A stretch of 64,000 nucleotides of DNA from Saxidomus purpurata (GCA_022818135.1 JAFMSR010000014.1:43090924-43154923); one strand, 5' to 3'; shown: positions 1 to 12,571, counted from the first letter of the stretch. A program made the numbers and translations. The notes: generated by a model not told the origin, from the letters alone.

Positions 1-1148
1 ATTACAATATTGTTTCAATGCGGAGTGTTTTTCTGATGAAAGCATTTTATAAGAATATCCATTTCATAAGTATAAGCGTTCATATGGAAGATACATACAT
101 GTAATATGCTTTGGTAAACATCAATTATTTAGACACGTTAAATACATTCAGATTGTCAACACGTTACAATATCTACGCTTGAAGTGAAAATGGTTATTCA
201 AGAATTTAGAATTTTATACTCGATTTAAGTACAGAATAATTGACACTTTATGATATCCCATTAGATTACAATCAGCTATATGCCATATTAAATATGACAA
301 TATTCTCTGAAATATAGCCCAGGCAACCCTGAAGATGTAATACTGAATATGACATCACTAATATAATGTGACACTTGTCAAAAGTATGTCATGAGGCCTT
401 TTAACAAGAACCTTGTCACGCACAATGTTAAAGTACATGGTGCTAAAGATACAATATTAAAGAAAAAAACGTGTCATTTTTTTTTCAAAGTCAACACATA
501 TCTTAAAATATGCCATAAAATATTATGATTGACAAACAATATATTCTCAAATTTCTAGCGGCCATTGTAGATAAATTTACAAAGGTATATAGAAACTTAA
601 AAAGTCCTGGGTGGTCTTTTTGCTGTTTTGCTGAAAAAAGTCAAAAGTTTAAAGTTAGCATCTATGCAGTCTTGCAAAAGTAGCACTTCATTCTTGCCAA
701 AGTCTTAATTATATAACATGTTTCAGCCTATTATTAGATACAACATGAAAATACGTCATGAAAAAATATACCTATCAGCGGCTTTTCCTAAAAGTATAAA
801 GACTTAATATCCAAATTAGTGATAATGTCAGAAACTGAGCAGTACTGTCAAGTTCTAACATCGGCGTCTTTGTAGAATGTTATTATTGCTCTACGAGTGT
901 GCTTCTAACACTAATGACACCAAGAAAATGAATAACTTTATCTTTAATATAATAACACGGAATTCCAAAATTAAGCCGCGGCTTTTTCTTTAAGTTTTCG
1001 CAAGAATCTGGCGGCGTATTTTCAGGACCCGTTTCGATTCTTAGTGGTGTAAAAATCGGTTTATTTTTAGTATCAAAATTATACAGACACGGATGCAAAA
1101 ATATTTATCACTAGTCAATACTTCAATTCCGATAAAACTAAATAAATG
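1..1148. other. Intergenic, nothing recognised
   Basis: AT-rich DNA with no coding-like frame, RNA gene or clear repeat copy that I can support. The only open frame of note (883-1098, minus) has no recognisable protein character. Confidence 0.5.
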
Positions 1149-1510
1149 TATAGAGGATAATTGTTGTTATCAGTGAAATATCACGTTGATATCTAATCGA
1201 GTGGGCTCCAAAAGTAATATTTTCACGAGTGAAAGTAAATACTTTTTGGTTTTCACGAGTAAAACTAACATGATATTACATCGATACCAACAATTCCTTT
1301 GTTTATTTTATGATTAAAACTCTACATTTGTTGACTTTAAAAAATGTCGAAAATCGCTCTAAACGTCATCAAAACGTATAGCACACATGACGTCATTTTA
1401 ACGACGTTATCGTCGTAGGGTTTCCGGCATTCAGTACGCTCGGTATACTTTTGTCGTTAATCCTGGTGTAAGATTTTGATAATTTCACCGAGCAGTTAGT
1501 TTATCAAGAT
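1149..1510 (+). repeat. Interspersed repeat with GACGTC motifs (copy 1 of 3)
   Basis: A segment of about 360 bp that starts near TAGAGGATAATTGTTG and carries the phrases TTTCACGAGTGAAA, CATCGATACCAACAA and TGACGTCATTTTAACGACGT. Two better preserved copies lie at 51870-52253 (minus) and 52438-52795 (plus), in the same order of motifs. No open frame or clear terminal inverted repeat was found. The copies are diverged, so this is an old dispersed family. Confidence 0.6.
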
Positions 1511-1746
1511 ATTATCCACCCTTATATTTCGACAGACCACTGCAAAGCATGAAATACAATATTATAATTAATCCATAGCAAACGTTGAAAATCCATTCAA
1601 AGACTGATAATACATTTACATTTTGTTACTGGCGCTTTTAATGGAGTACATGTTCATCGGCTTATTTTTGAGTCCGGTAATTTGAGTCTTATTGTAGTTT
1701 TGGCTTATTTTCGGGATCGGTTGTAGGTTTTCTCTCTGCTCTCTAC

Positions 1747-2870
1747 AGGGGCACACCCTATAACTGATGCCAAACTAAATAACCTCCAAAACGTAAATAA
1801 TATAATCTTAGGAAGTATTATAACTTAAAAGTTTCAGCTATGCATTCCCAGTCATTATCGATAAAATCAGCGGTTTAAAATGTTATGCAGTACCGTAAAC
1901 CATTCAATAATCCATGTAGAGTTGTTGTTGTACTATTAATGGGTGGATGCGATTTATTAGCTCACCTGGCTACGCCAGGGTGAGCTTTTCTAATCGATGA
2001 TTGTCCGTCGTCCGTCAACATTTTGATTCAAATGACATCTCCTCTGAAACCTCTAGGCCAATGTTGATAAAACTATGCAGGAATGTTCCTTGCATGAAGC
2101 TCTACCAAAATTGTTCAAAGAATTCCATTCCATGCAGAACTCTGGTTGCTATGGCAACAAATAGGAAAAACTTTAAAAATCTTCTTCTCTAAAACCACAA
2201 GGCCTAGAGCTTAGATATTGTCTAGTGGACCTCTACCAAGATTGTTCAAATTATGACCCCCGGGTCAAAATTGACCCCGCGCGGGTGGGCACTTAGTTTT
2301 TGCATAGGCATATATAGGAAAAACTTTAAAAATCTTCTTCTCTGAAACCACAAGGCCTAGAGCTAAGATATTTGGCATGTAGCATTGTCTAGTAGACCTC
2401 TACCAAGATTGTTCAAATTTTGACCCCCGGGTCAAAATTGACCCCGCTGGGGTGGTCACTTAGTTTTGCATAGGAATATATAGGAAAAACTTTACAAATC
2501 TCCATCGAGCTTAGATATTTGGCATGTAGCATTGCCTAGTACACCTCTACCAAGTTTGTTCAAATTATGCCCCTGGGGTCAAAATTGACCTTGCCCAGGG
2601 GGGATAATTTGTTTTACAAAGGCGTATATAGGAAAACTTATTTGGTATATAACATTATCTAGTGATCTTCCACCAGGCAAGTGGACTTGTACCAAGGTGA
2701 GCGATATAGGGCCATCTTGGCCCTCTTGTTACAGAACGCGTCTATACTGATTAATTGTGGTAAAATGTGGCATTTTTCGCCGTAGGTTCTTCTTTGAAAC
2801 CTTTTTACGCTCACTGAACACATAATCTATGTTTCGAGAATATAATCTGCTAGATGTTGGAAGTGCCCCT
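1747..2870 (+). mobile_element. TTAA-flanked MITE, copy A, split by an insertion
   Basis: This matches the intact copy at 32987-33353 in two halves, 1747-1959 and 2729-2870. The left end is AGGGGCACACCC and the right end is GTGCCCCT followed by TTAA (2871-2874). The left flank has lost the TTAA. The terminal inverted repeats (AGRGRCAYWCCC type) and TTAA sites suggest a piggyBac-like non-autonomous family, which is inference. The middle is interrupted by the hairpin-ended element at 1960-2728. Confidence 0.75.
1960..2728 (+). mobile_element. Hairpin-ended repeat (GCTCACC family), inserted in MITE A
   Basis: The element starts with the hairpin GCTCACCTGG-ctacg-CCAGGGTGAGC, then GTCCGTCGTCCGTC, then about three units of roughly 155 bp containing CTCTACCAAGATTGTTCAAAT and GACCCC-rich palindromes. 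It ends with the palindrome GGCCATCTTGGCC and CTCTTG. TTA lies on both sides (1957-1959, 2729-2731). The uninterrupted MITE reads GATTTATTACAG, so the event is either a 3-bp TTA duplication or a T-to-T insertion without duplication. Related copies are at 31530-32972 (opposite orientation) and 58290-58785. The architecture resembles bivalve pearl/Helentron-associated elements. Confidence 0.75.
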
Positions 2871-2874
2871 TTAA

Positions 2875-5283
2875 CTTAATTAAAATATTCTTTGTTAAAC
2901 TAACAAATAGGAATACTAATATATATAAAATTCTTGTTTTCCAAAAGAAACTGACAAGCTTTTTTCACATGACCTTTATTTTGTAACGTCGGATATATAG
3001 ATATTACAGATACTCCCAAATAAGTCCTTTGTGTAATTATTTGTCTCTCGCGTAAATAAAGTAGTTATGAGCACGCAAAGATTTAGGATTTTTATTGCAA
3101 AACACTGAAAGAATGCCTTTTAATTACTGATTACGTTTCTAAGAACGGTATGGAATTCGTTGCCTGGAGGTTTTGATTTTAGTCTTCGGCTAATAAATGT
3201 AAACATGTAATTATTCCAGTATAACTTGCATAGCGAATTATGTGCTAGTTTTCTTTGCCGTATCAATGTCGTGGTTTAATATTTCCACTAAAGAACTCGT
3301 GCTCCTAAAATGTAACACCAAAGTATAAGGAAGAGAAAATCTGTAACTGGGTTAGTTTGAAATCTTGTGACGATATTTCGAATCTTGACTGCGGTGTTTT
3401 TATTCCTTATTGTTAGCTACTTAATTACAATGTATCATCTAAAATGGAATAACATTGTAAAATCAATGACTATCTAAGATTAAAAACATATAAAGAACCC
3501 ATTTTTGCAGAAGAAAAAACAAGTTATAAGGCCTTCGTTATTTGCTTGATTTATTTTTATCGTTCCCAGTCTATCATGAATAGGAGGTTAAACACCAAAC
3601 CAGTAGCATCGCGCTTGATGAGACTATATGTAATGAGTAATAATTTCGGTCAGCGTCCATAAAACTTGTGGAATGTTATTGACTTTAACACAAGTCGTAA
3701 GACGTTCGTTATTTACTTGATTAATCTTTATCATTCCCAGTGATTAAGTGCACAGTCAGTATCATCACGATTGATGTGTATTGAAGTTGGATAACGCCCA
3801 TAAAACTTGTGCAATATTAGTTACTTTAACAAATGCTTTTAGTAAGCAGTTTGTTCTAAGGTTAACAGTTTGACAAACTTCCTGATCAAGTAAAATGCTT
3901 GTATTTCATACAAAAAGCAAGTTGTAGTTGCCATATTGACTCAGTAATTTCAATATGAAAATTATTATGTTTCACTTATTTTTTGCAACAAGTGAGACTG
4001 TTTCCATGCAATGCTTTATCTAAGTTTTCTAAATATTTGACACTACAAATGAATTTACTTAATTAAAGTAGAAAGCCATGTAACCTTCGCTGGCACATTA
4101 AAATACTCTTAAATATCAATTTATAAATCGTTAAGTACATAAAATGGCATTAAGGATATAATGTGGTTCTGTCTGGTACATGTCCTAGAAATCTCTTAAT
4201 GTTTTTTAGTGCATAAAGGGTGACTGTGACTGAATGCCAGGAAATAAACTCTCGGGACGGAGTTGTATGTTTAAAAGAAACAATATATTTTAAGTTCCAG
4301 GCAGTGTAAACCAAATTCAGCGATTTTACAATCAGTTTTAAATGTCAAACGTGCATAGGTCTGAAATATCACGAAGTTTTATGAACTAAACCGTATGTAC
4401 TTCGAACGTCAAGATATAGATGAAAGTAGTCTCATCCTTCGTTTACATTTATTAGTTCTATTTATGTAGTTCTATTTCACTGAGTCCGAAACAATGTACA
4501 TAGAACACTATGTGCCATACAACATTATGATCGAGACACTTTTTGATTTGAATAGGATTTTATCAAGATCCGTCCATGAGAGCATTTGCATTAGCTTTTC
4601 GTAAATGAGACCCCAGCATGTCTCCCAACATGCCTGTATTACCGAAATGAGTTTTTGAAGCTAAAAAAGGACACGTTTTCCAGCCAGTTTTTGCCAGTGT
4701 TTTGATTGCTTGCCAAAAAGTAGGTCAACCGCGGTGACCAATGAGATCTGTTAGTGTGATCAATGCGACAATGTCAAAAACTGTTTAATGGACGCATATA
4801 CTGATGAATGAAAGCCCTCAAAACATTACTAAAGTGCTCATACATCATATGTCTTAGTAATTGATGATAATATCTGGGACCTTAAAGGAAAGGAGAGGAA
4901 ACGTATATATTAAGAACACTTTTGATGTTAACACATTTATTTTCATTTCTGTTGATTATAAGGGCAATGTCGAAATGCCAAGATTTTTTTGTCTCAGTAA
5001 TGAACATAAAAAGGTTTCTAGGACAGTTCAGACAGTACTAAAGAATGTGTCTGTCCAATTAAAATCTCTAGACACTGTTGGGTAACCTACTTAATGTAAA
5101 ACCCAGTAGTGAACAATCATAGACAATACCGACAAAGCATCTGTGTGATTCATCCACCAAGAAAATCTTAAATTGCAAATGTTCGACTTACATTACATAA
5201 AATGAACATTCGTAATTAAACAGGACACCAATATTTATGTGAACCCATTTTTTTTTTTAAAAAGTGCTTATAAAATTATAATT
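2875..5283. other. Intergenic, mostly featureless
   Basis: AT-rich sequence with no supported gene. Apart from the tandem duplication at 3519-3830, I see nothing in it. The open frame at 4861-5085 is short and unlike any family I know. Confidence 0.5.
3519..3830. repeat. Tandem duplication, about 173 bp period
   Basis: The phrases CAAGTTATAAGGCCTTCGTT, TTATCGTTCCCAGT and CCATAAAACTTGTG in 3519-3691 recur as CAAGTCGTAAGACGTTCGTT, TTATCATTCCCAGT and CCATAAAACTTGTG in 3692-3830. There are two diverged copies in the same orientation, with no coding content. Confidence 0.6.
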
Positions 5284-5556
5284 CTACGATGGTACTTTAG
5301 TATTGAAAAAGTAGTAATGAATCAAATAGTTAACGCTAGAAGTGCCGAATTCCGGAACCCCTTCATTGTTAAGAAACATTCTGTATAAAGCAATGAGATT
5401 CTTTCCATCCTGTTGATAATGAACAGTCAATGATATAGTTTTGTTTTCCTGCGTGTTAATATCACATTTTGTATAAACTTGCGTGATCACTCTCTTAAAA
5501 TACATTAGTCTATCATATTTAATAGAACAATCAAAACTGTATAATAATTTGTACAA

Positions 5557-6589
5557 ATCACTAAATCTAATCTATTATGTGTTGATTTCTGAATTGTACA
5601 TAAATGTTTCCGTCAATTCCATTTAATCTCATTGTCGTATTTTTGTGTGTAGAATGTTTTTTAAAATCCGATTTAAGCAGGGGGTAGATAGTAAAGTGGT
5701 TTCTGGTTTACTTTAATCGAGACAAATGTTAGCTGGTGGAAAATATGTCGGAATTTGGTGGCCGGTAATTTTTTATTTCATGGTAAGTAACATTTTTTAC
5801 GTGTTTTGAATCAAATGACCACATGCAAGATGTGGCCAAATTATTTACCTATCGCCAAACCATTTTTTCAAGCTTGTATCTTTACCAACAAAAAAGTTAT
5901 TGAAGCTATTTCACGTCCAGATGAGATTACCACTTTACGATCTACCCTCTGTTAAGCAAGATCATAAATATCAGATACATAACAAATCAGGGCCTTTCGT
6001 GTACAATAGTATTTTATTTATTTGAAGATAAGAAAATAACGTTATAGACTAGTTGATGGTTACAACCGTAAAATACCGTAAAATGCATTGATTCTGTTTA
6101 TGTTCTTGGAGGATTATGTGGAATAACAGTTAAAACCACTGAAGCGCATTCAGTTGAGAGGTGCCCTGTAAATTAAAAGAAGTTCCGTTCTTGCAATGTA
6201 GCGGTTTAAAATGCTCCACAGAGAGACATTGTCTGCGCTGTCAATAGATATTTCTGCTGTTGATGCATTTTAAGGGTCATGGCCTTCAATGTTTTTCGAG
6301 AAGAACATTATATAAAAAAATGTCTCGTTTACGCACGGTTACGTTTTATAATAAATCACTTTCTACCCCCAAAAATATGAAACAAATGTTTAATAAGGTT
6401 TCACGGAACTACAACACTTATAATTTTTCTAATTTTACCGATGTTTGCTGCAATTTCTAGCTGAATCAGGTGTGGTGCCAATTCTTCCAAATAGTTGAAT
6501 AAAACTTGTTTTGAGGTTATTTAAATTGATCTCAGATGCAGTGTATGCCTTTTTATAGGTAGGGTTGTTTATCAACGATATTACCGACA
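5557..6589. other. Non-coding, includes one half of a diverged local duplication
   Basis: The stretch about 6120-6260 (ACCACTGAAGCGCATTCAGT, AGAGACATTGTCTGCGCTGT) is similar in order and spacing to 13190-13310 (ACCACTGAAGTGCAATAAGT, GGAGACATAGACTGTGCTGT). No gene is supported. Confidence 0.45.
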
Positions 6590-6757
6590 ATAGTGCCGCT
6601 CATCCCGGAGGTTTCGGGTTCGAGCCCCACCAAGGTCACGACCGTACCTCCTCATATGACAACAGTACTGGTTTTTCCAGGAAGCGGACTCGAGAGTGAC
6701 TCAATAAGCTAAAAGCTTTCTTCACAATCGGGCTAAAATAAATTAGTATAAACTGTA
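6590..6757 (+). mobile_element. tRNA-derived SINE, partial head, copy 1
   Basis: It contains a good box B (GGTTCGAGCCC at about 6617), then a body shared with the minus-strand copy at 44966-45155: GGTCACGACCGTACCTCCTC, GTACTGGTTTTTCCAGGAAG, CTCGAGAGTGACTCAATAAG and a tail ending near AATTAGTATAAAC. Box A is missing or decayed, so the 5' part is truncated or rearranged. Confidence 0.7.
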
Positions 6758-6759
6758 AC

Positions 6760-7510
6760 GTAACGTCTTAACCGATAAAATTCTCAGATAAATTGTTTGA
6801 TGGTGGGTAGATAAATGGAATAATGTTATCACAACAAAATATTTAAAATTTGTAAAGACGAATGAAACGTTCCTGTACTGAATATACAAAACAAAGTATG
6901 TTAATTTTATGATGAGAAAAGTAGCAGGTTTAAGCTATTGGAGAAAATTTCTTTGCTTGCCTTTGTGTGTATTAACTTTATTTATTTTATGTTTGAAACA
7001 AAGTGACAAAATCTGATCCATTACTGAAGGTAGATTTTTAAATTTGGAAAGAAACAAAAGATTATGCACAAATTGTAAATGTATAGGGGTCGAATTTCAC
7101 TATCTATCCAAATTTTCAACCTGTAAAATCGGTTTGCCTTCGAAGTGCAAATAGTGAGAGTATAGCTTACCCAGTGAAGTTACCACATAAAGGGAAATAA
7201 CCACAGTAACGTAAACATGTAGCATGTACGGAAAAGAACGGCTATATTGGTTGTTAGTTGGTTCCATCTATTTTCAATATCACAACGTTTATTTATAACG
7301 GAAACAGAACGAAAAACGGCCTACGTGCTGCATTGTTCAGTCAAGTGTGTCTGTACAAATCTAAGTGTCCCTTCCTATGAAGGAACAATTAATTATGTAT
7401 TCGACATCAGTTATAGGGTATGTATCTTTAAACAATCGCTTTATTAGTCATGATGTAATAAATAATACTATGCAGTAACGAACAGATCAAATACACGGCT
7501 TATATTTCAA
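6760..7510. other. Intergenic, nothing recognised
   Basis: AT-rich DNA. A short open frame at 7247-7447 has no recognisable features. Confidence 0.45.
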
Positions 7511-8178
7511 AGGGACACTCCCTACATCTAGCAGATTATATTCTCGAACATAGAGTATGTGTTCGATGAACGTAAAATGATAAATAAATACAATTTAAAA
7601 GAAGAAACTATGGCAAAAATGCCTCATTTTTTTCACAATTAATCAATACAGAGGCTGGTTGGGTGCGCACCATAAACCGGTTTAAGCTCCCCAGTGGTGT
7701 TTTTGCCACTGACCGTTCCAAGGCGGTGCCCCACTGTGTTCCTTTAATTGTTCGTTTTGTCCTCGTGTGTTTGCTTTGTTTGCTAGTGTGTGTTGGTAGT
7801 GTTTGTGTGTGTGTGTACATGATTGTGTGTGTGTGTGTGTGTTGTGTGTGTGTGTGTGTGTGTGTTGGTGGTGTGCACTTCTGGGTGCTGTGGGGCTCGT
7901 TTTGGGGAGACTGCGTTTTTGGTACGTGGCATTCCCTGTTTGATATTATTTTTGTTTTTCTGTAGTAAATCGCATCAACCCATTAATTGTACAGCAGCAA
8001 CTCTACATTGATCATTGAATGGTTAACGGTACTTCAATATTTTTGAAACCGCTGATTTATCGATAATGACTGGGAATGCATAGCTGAAATTTTAAGGTTG
8101 AGTTATCATACTTCCAAAGATTCTTTTATTTATGATTTAGAGGTTATTTTGTTTGACTCTCTTAGAGGGCATGTCCCT
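7511..8178 (-). mobile_element. TTAA-flanked MITE, copy B, split by GT-rich element
   Basis: It runs in reverse orientation to the intact copy at 32987-33353. The left end is AGGGACACTCCCTAC and the right end is GGGCATGTCCCT followed by TTAA (8179-8182). The left TTAA has decayed to TTCA. The interior matches copies D and E except for a foreign segment of about 306 bp (7653-7958). Confidence 0.75.
7653..7958 (+). mobile_element. GT-rich interspersed element, copy 1
   Basis: The uninterrupted MITE copy D reads GAGGCTTTCTGTAATAAATC, while here GAGGCT and TTCTGTAGTAAATC are separated by about 306 bp. The insert begins GGTTGGGTGCGCACCATAAA, carries the palindromes GGTGCGCACC and AAACCGGTTT, an interrupted (GT)n tract (about 7800-7866), and ends in a T-rich ATTATTTTTGTTTTT. 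A near-identical copy sits inside the LINE at 37891-38190, and a diverged one at 41818-41995. The open frames here are only the GT tract read as Val/Cys. Confidence 0.75.
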
Positions 8179-8685
8179 TTAACCCTTACCCTAATCCTTT
8201 CTAACCGAAATCGGGGCTTTGCAGCTTTGCAGTCACTTAATATTTCTCAAGTAGACATTTCAGAAACAATCGCTTTCATGATGATATAAAATAATACAAT
8301 GCAGTAACGAAAAGACCAAATAAACGGCTTATATTTAATAAGTTATTAATAATAAGTGGCTTATTATATCAATATTTGCTTATAATGGGGATTAGTTATG
8401 TAATTTCAATTCATCGGTAAAATGCACTGAACAGTAACATTTAATTGTAGGTCAATTGACACCAAACCCCTTATGTAGCGAATTATTGCAAAAAGTTTTG
8501 TTTTAAATATTGTAGTTCGGAGCATTTGCTGCAGCTTTATTGACTTGACACAAGTTCAATTAGAAAATATCATTTTGCATAAATTTTCAACCCCTGTACG
8601 TTGTTTTGGTGAATGTTTGTTTAGTATTTGATTTCACCTGACACTTACTGACTCCATTAGTTGTAACCTAATATGTTTACATGGA

Positions 8686-8832
8686 TTGTAGAAAAAGGTC
8701 TTGCAACCGATACATATTACTCTCGAAAGAAGGGATTGTGAAGATCGCGGTCAAATGTCGCTGCCGGGATTCGAATCCACGACCACCGGATAAGGAGTCC
8801 GACGCTCTACCCCTACACAACGACACCTCTCA
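8686..8832 (-). mobile_element. tRNA-Arg-like SINE, minus strand, copy 1
   Basis: Read on the minus strand, 8767-8832 is tRNA-like. It has a box A variant (TGTAGGGGTAGAGC), an anticodon arm TCGGA-CTCCTTA-TCCGG giving anticodon CCT, and box B GGATTCGAATCCC. The body continues with CGACATTTGACCGCGATC and CTTGCAAGACC-like tail phrases shared with 27833-27975. The sequence downstream of the tRNA part shows that this is a SINE, so a functional tRNA gene is unlikely. Confidence 0.65.
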
Positions 8833-9039
8833 TTGAAGGTCCGCTGCTTTCAGTATATAATACAAGCTATGGACTACATTGCCATTACCATAGTTTTGCG
8901 TCACAGTGCACGTGGTGTGCTACAATTAACGATGCTTTAAGTATGCCTGAAGCTCTTGAATGCTTCACATGGAAGAATCACAAAGTAGACGTGATTGTTT
9001 TATTGAAAGAATCCCTAGCAGTTGCGAACTAACTTAAAG

Positions 9040-9650
9040 ATGAATGCACTATAAGCTGTTATATTTTAACCTCCTACATAAGGCGTAATTTGCAAAATGC
9101 AACATCTTTGAAATATCAGAAAACACCACAACATACTTTGTAAATTTAAACTAAACATTATGCCACTTCAGCATTCTCGGCAAAAGCTATATTTAATGCT
9201 CTCATTTGTGTCTGTGCTTCCTCATTATACACCGAGAAATAACATAAACGGAAATAGATTCATCGCAAGAATATTAATAAAGCTGAATTTGCTTGCCATT
9301 GTAAAACATAATTATGTCGTATTAAATTCTAGATATCACATAAATTCAACAACAAATAAAACAAACGCCTACGTTAAAAATTCCTTATATGTAATGAAAA
9401 TGTTAAGTAAACTTTTTTGTATAATTAGAGACATAAAAGTATAATCATTTTATCCATAACAGCTTCGGCTAGAGCTTTCTAAGCTTTTGCATTTACTTGA
9501 ATGAAAGTTTGATATCCACAATGAATGGTTACTTACTTGCACATTTTCAAAGTGATCTAAATTGGAGGACCGCCTTATAAGAACAAATATCATGTAAACT
9601 TTTTTAATGTAATAAAATATCAACATCATAGACAATATAGTAGGATTTTA
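9040..9650. repeat. Diverged local duplication, copy 1 (partner 14370-14900)
   Basis: Shared phrases in the same order include CATTGTAAAACATAATTATGTC against CGTTGTAAAACATAAATATGTC, TTCCTTATATGTA, and TACTTGCACATTTT against TACTTGCACATCGA. The open frame at 9160-9444 lies in this region, but the partner copy has stops and frame changes. It is therefore not evidently coding. Confidence 0.5.
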
Positions 9651-10819
9651 ACACAAGAGCTATAACCTATTTTAGAATATAGAAATATAAAAGTGCAGTC
9701 ACGGTTCAATGCATAAAATCTAACTATACTTGTCCTTGATTAAGTACAACAATGTAACTATATAAACTTGGTTTCCCTATCAGACGCAAGCCGAAAGACT
9801 TCAAACATTCGTTGACACATCATACAACTCTTTAACTTACTGCAATAAAAATAGAAAATATTTTGTTTTTACATCTTTAAGTATTTACATGTAATGGTTT
9901 GCCAATAATTTATTGAAGAAACCTGTAATCAAAAACAGTAACAAAAAATAGCTTGCCGGAGAAAGGTCATTGGACTTTATAACAAACAGTGTTAAGCTTT
10001 GATAGAATGTAGGTAAGATATTTGAAAACACTCGTTTTCTTGCATATATTTGAATTTCAGTGCAGTGTGAAATGACGGTCATAACTTTTAAACCAAATTT
10101 CAGCTGTTCAAAGAAAACAGTAAAGAGCTTATATCAAGACCAAAAACCCAAATATTTGCGAATCGTGCAGTGTGTTTAGAATGGGCATATAAATCTACAA
10201 TATGTTGCGTTTGTAGCAGATGTGTGTGTACATTTTGTGATTTTGTTCGAAAATTCTACAAAATACAGAAGTCGACCATTTGATGCTGTGGAATTAATTA
10301 CATTTGTAGCACGACTTGTCCAAGCTTCTTATGAACTCCACTAGGGAGGTGTCCCACTGTTCAAATTATGCTTAAAATCTAATCGGCACTAGTGACCTAT
10401 ATTACAGCAAACAATGTACTAGTGAATTAGTTGCATTAGCTCTGCAGTTTGAGTTTTTCCGTAGTTGTCAAAGAAGCACATGAACGCGGAAGTCTTATTT
10501 AACCGAAGGAAATAGAGAAACCTCACTCTAATTACACCATTTTACACAGAGAAAAAGGCGGAAATGCAAACTGAAACTTTCCTAATTTGCTCTGCCATTT
10601 TAAGATGTGAAAGGTAACTAAATGATGGTGATGGGCTTGTCACATTAAGGCAAAAACCGAGTTAAAGTCAGTTGTAATTGGACATTTATGCAGGTGCGTC
10701 AATGTTTAAGTGAGTTGTAATTGGACATTTTTGCAGGTTCGTCAAATGAATGTGATTATAGGGGACCAGCTGTATTGCTACCTATTATCTGTCGTAGAAG
10801 AAAAAAATGCCAATAGTAG
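9651..10819. other. Intergenic with a short tandem duplication
   Basis: Nothing recognised except a 42-bp tandem repeat at about 10671-10752, where GTTGTAATTGGACATTTnTG occurs twice just before the element at 10823. Confidence 0.45.
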
Positions 10820-10822
10820 TTA

Positions 10823-12075
10823 TACCCCCAAAACGAAGTTTAGGGGGGTATATAGGAGTCACCCGGTGGTTGGTCGGTCGGTTGGTCGGTCGGTCGGTCG
10901 GTCGGGCGGTCGGTCGGTCGGTCTGTTGCATTTTCCTTTTCCGGAGCATAACTTGAAAACTACTTGTTGGAATTCAATACAACTTCATACAATGATCAAG
11001 CACATTGAGAGGAAGTGCAGTGCACAAGAACTATAACTCCATCTTGACTAATTACAGAGTTATTGCCCTTTGTTACTTTTCCTTGTCCGGAGCATAACTT
11101 GAAAACTACTGGTTGGAATTCAATAAAACTTCATACAATGGTCAAGCACATTGAGAGGAAGTGCAGTGCACAGAACTAAACTCCATCTTGACTAATTACA
11201 GAGTTATTGCCCTTTGTTCTTTTTCCTTGTCCGGAGCATAACTTGAAAACTACTGGTTGGAATTCAATACACTTCATACAATGGTAAGCACATTGAGAGG
11301 AAGTGCAGTGCAGAAGAACCATACTCCATCTTGACTAATTACAGAGTTATTGCCCTTTGTTACTTTTTCCTTGTCCGGAGCATAACTTGAAAACTATTGG
11401 TTGGAATTCATAAAACTTCATACAATGGTCAAGCCATCCATCTTGACTAATTACAGGTTTTGCCCTTTGTTATTTTTTTCTTCCCAGAGCATTTCTTGAA
11501 AACTACTGGTTGGAATTCATATAACCTCATACAATGGTAAGTACATTGAGAGGAAGTGCAGTGCACAAGAACCATACTCCATCTTGACTCATTACAGAGT
11601 TATTGCCCTTTGTTACTTTTTCCTTGTCCTGAGCATAATTTGAAAAGTACTAGTTGGATTCAAAACAACTTCATACAATGGTCAAGCACAATGAGAGGAA
11701 GTGCAGTGCACGGAACCATAACTCAATCTTGATTCATTCAGGTTATTGCCCTTTGTTGCTTTTCCTTGTCCGGAGCTTGTTCGAAAACTTCTGGTTGGAA
11801 TTCACCTTCATGAAATGGTCAGCAAATGACAGGAAGTGCAGTGCGAAAGAACATCTCTTCTTGCTCATTTCAGAGTTTTGCCCTTTGTTCTTTTTCTTGT
11901 CCGGCTTATTCGAAAACTTTGGTTGGAATTCATACCTTCATACAATGATGAAGCATGGAGGAAGTGCGTGTACCGAACCATCTCTATCTTGACATTCGGT
12001 TTTGCCAGACTTCTCTTTTTATTTGTTTCAGGTTTCTGTTACTACGACTTTCTCAGTTTTAGCGTCTTTGGGGGT
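10823..12075 (+). mobile_element. Hairpin-ended repeat (TACCCCC family), copy 1
   Basis: It begins with the hairpin TATACCCCCAAAA...TTTAGGGGGGTATA, preceded by TTA (10820-10822), then a (GGTC)n tract (about 10872-10922), then eight units of about 146 bp keyed by the phrase CCGGAGCAT at 10941, 11087, 11231, 11375, 11484, 11628, 11770 and 11901. The right end, CTTTGGGGGT, is decayed. Units towards the right have lost many bases. The open frames here are incidental to the repeat. Confidence 0.8.
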
Positions 12076-12571
12076 CCGCCTAGTTTCATTTGAAGATAGA
12101 GTAAACATAACCTTGAGTAGTTACCTATCATGCTTGATTCAATTCTAACTAATGCAGGCAATTGTGTAGACTGGCATCAGTAGTTGTAATCTTTCCATTA
12201 ATCACTCAAAATTCCCTTTAGTTCTTTAATATCACTCTTCATTGAATTCACATATCCTTCCTTAAACTGTTTAGACGCCATTGGATAGAAAAGTTTTCTT
12301 AAATATATTTAATAACCTTTTTATAGCGGTTACAAAAAGGCCATCTCAATCTCAGCATATGATATAAAGGTCTAACGCAGAACACTTTAGAGACGATATC
12401 ATCTAAATTTAAAAATAAAGCACAAATTTCGAACAGGTTGCAGAAACGTAATTACAGCAGTTCACGTTTGCTCGTAAATTTCAGAATTATTTTCCATTTC
12501 TGTTTACACAAAGATGATGTATTACGTAATTACATTGGTTTTTCCTCCAAGGAGGAAGCTTTATCTAAAAT

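Noticed and set aside
5284..5556. 90-codon minus frame
   Set aside because: No recognisable domain, no homologous copy in the window, and AT-rich codons. It cannot be told from chance.
7663..8011. Val/Cys-rich open frames
   Set aside because: They are the GT dinucleotide tract of a mobile element read in frame. The same frames recur in the copy at 37.9 kb.
8767..8832. tRNA-Arg(CCT) gene on the minus strand
   Set aside because: The downstream sequence is shared with another dispersed copy at 27.8-28.0 kb, so it is a SINE head.
9160..9444. 94-codon plus frame
   Set aside because: The duplicated copy at 14.4-14.9 kb does not keep the frame, which argues against selection on a protein.
10710..12093. 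Several open frames of 85-112 codons
   Set aside because: They cross the hairpin, the GGTC microsatellite and the 146-bp units of a repeat element. The counterpart at 23.5 kb breaks the frames differently.
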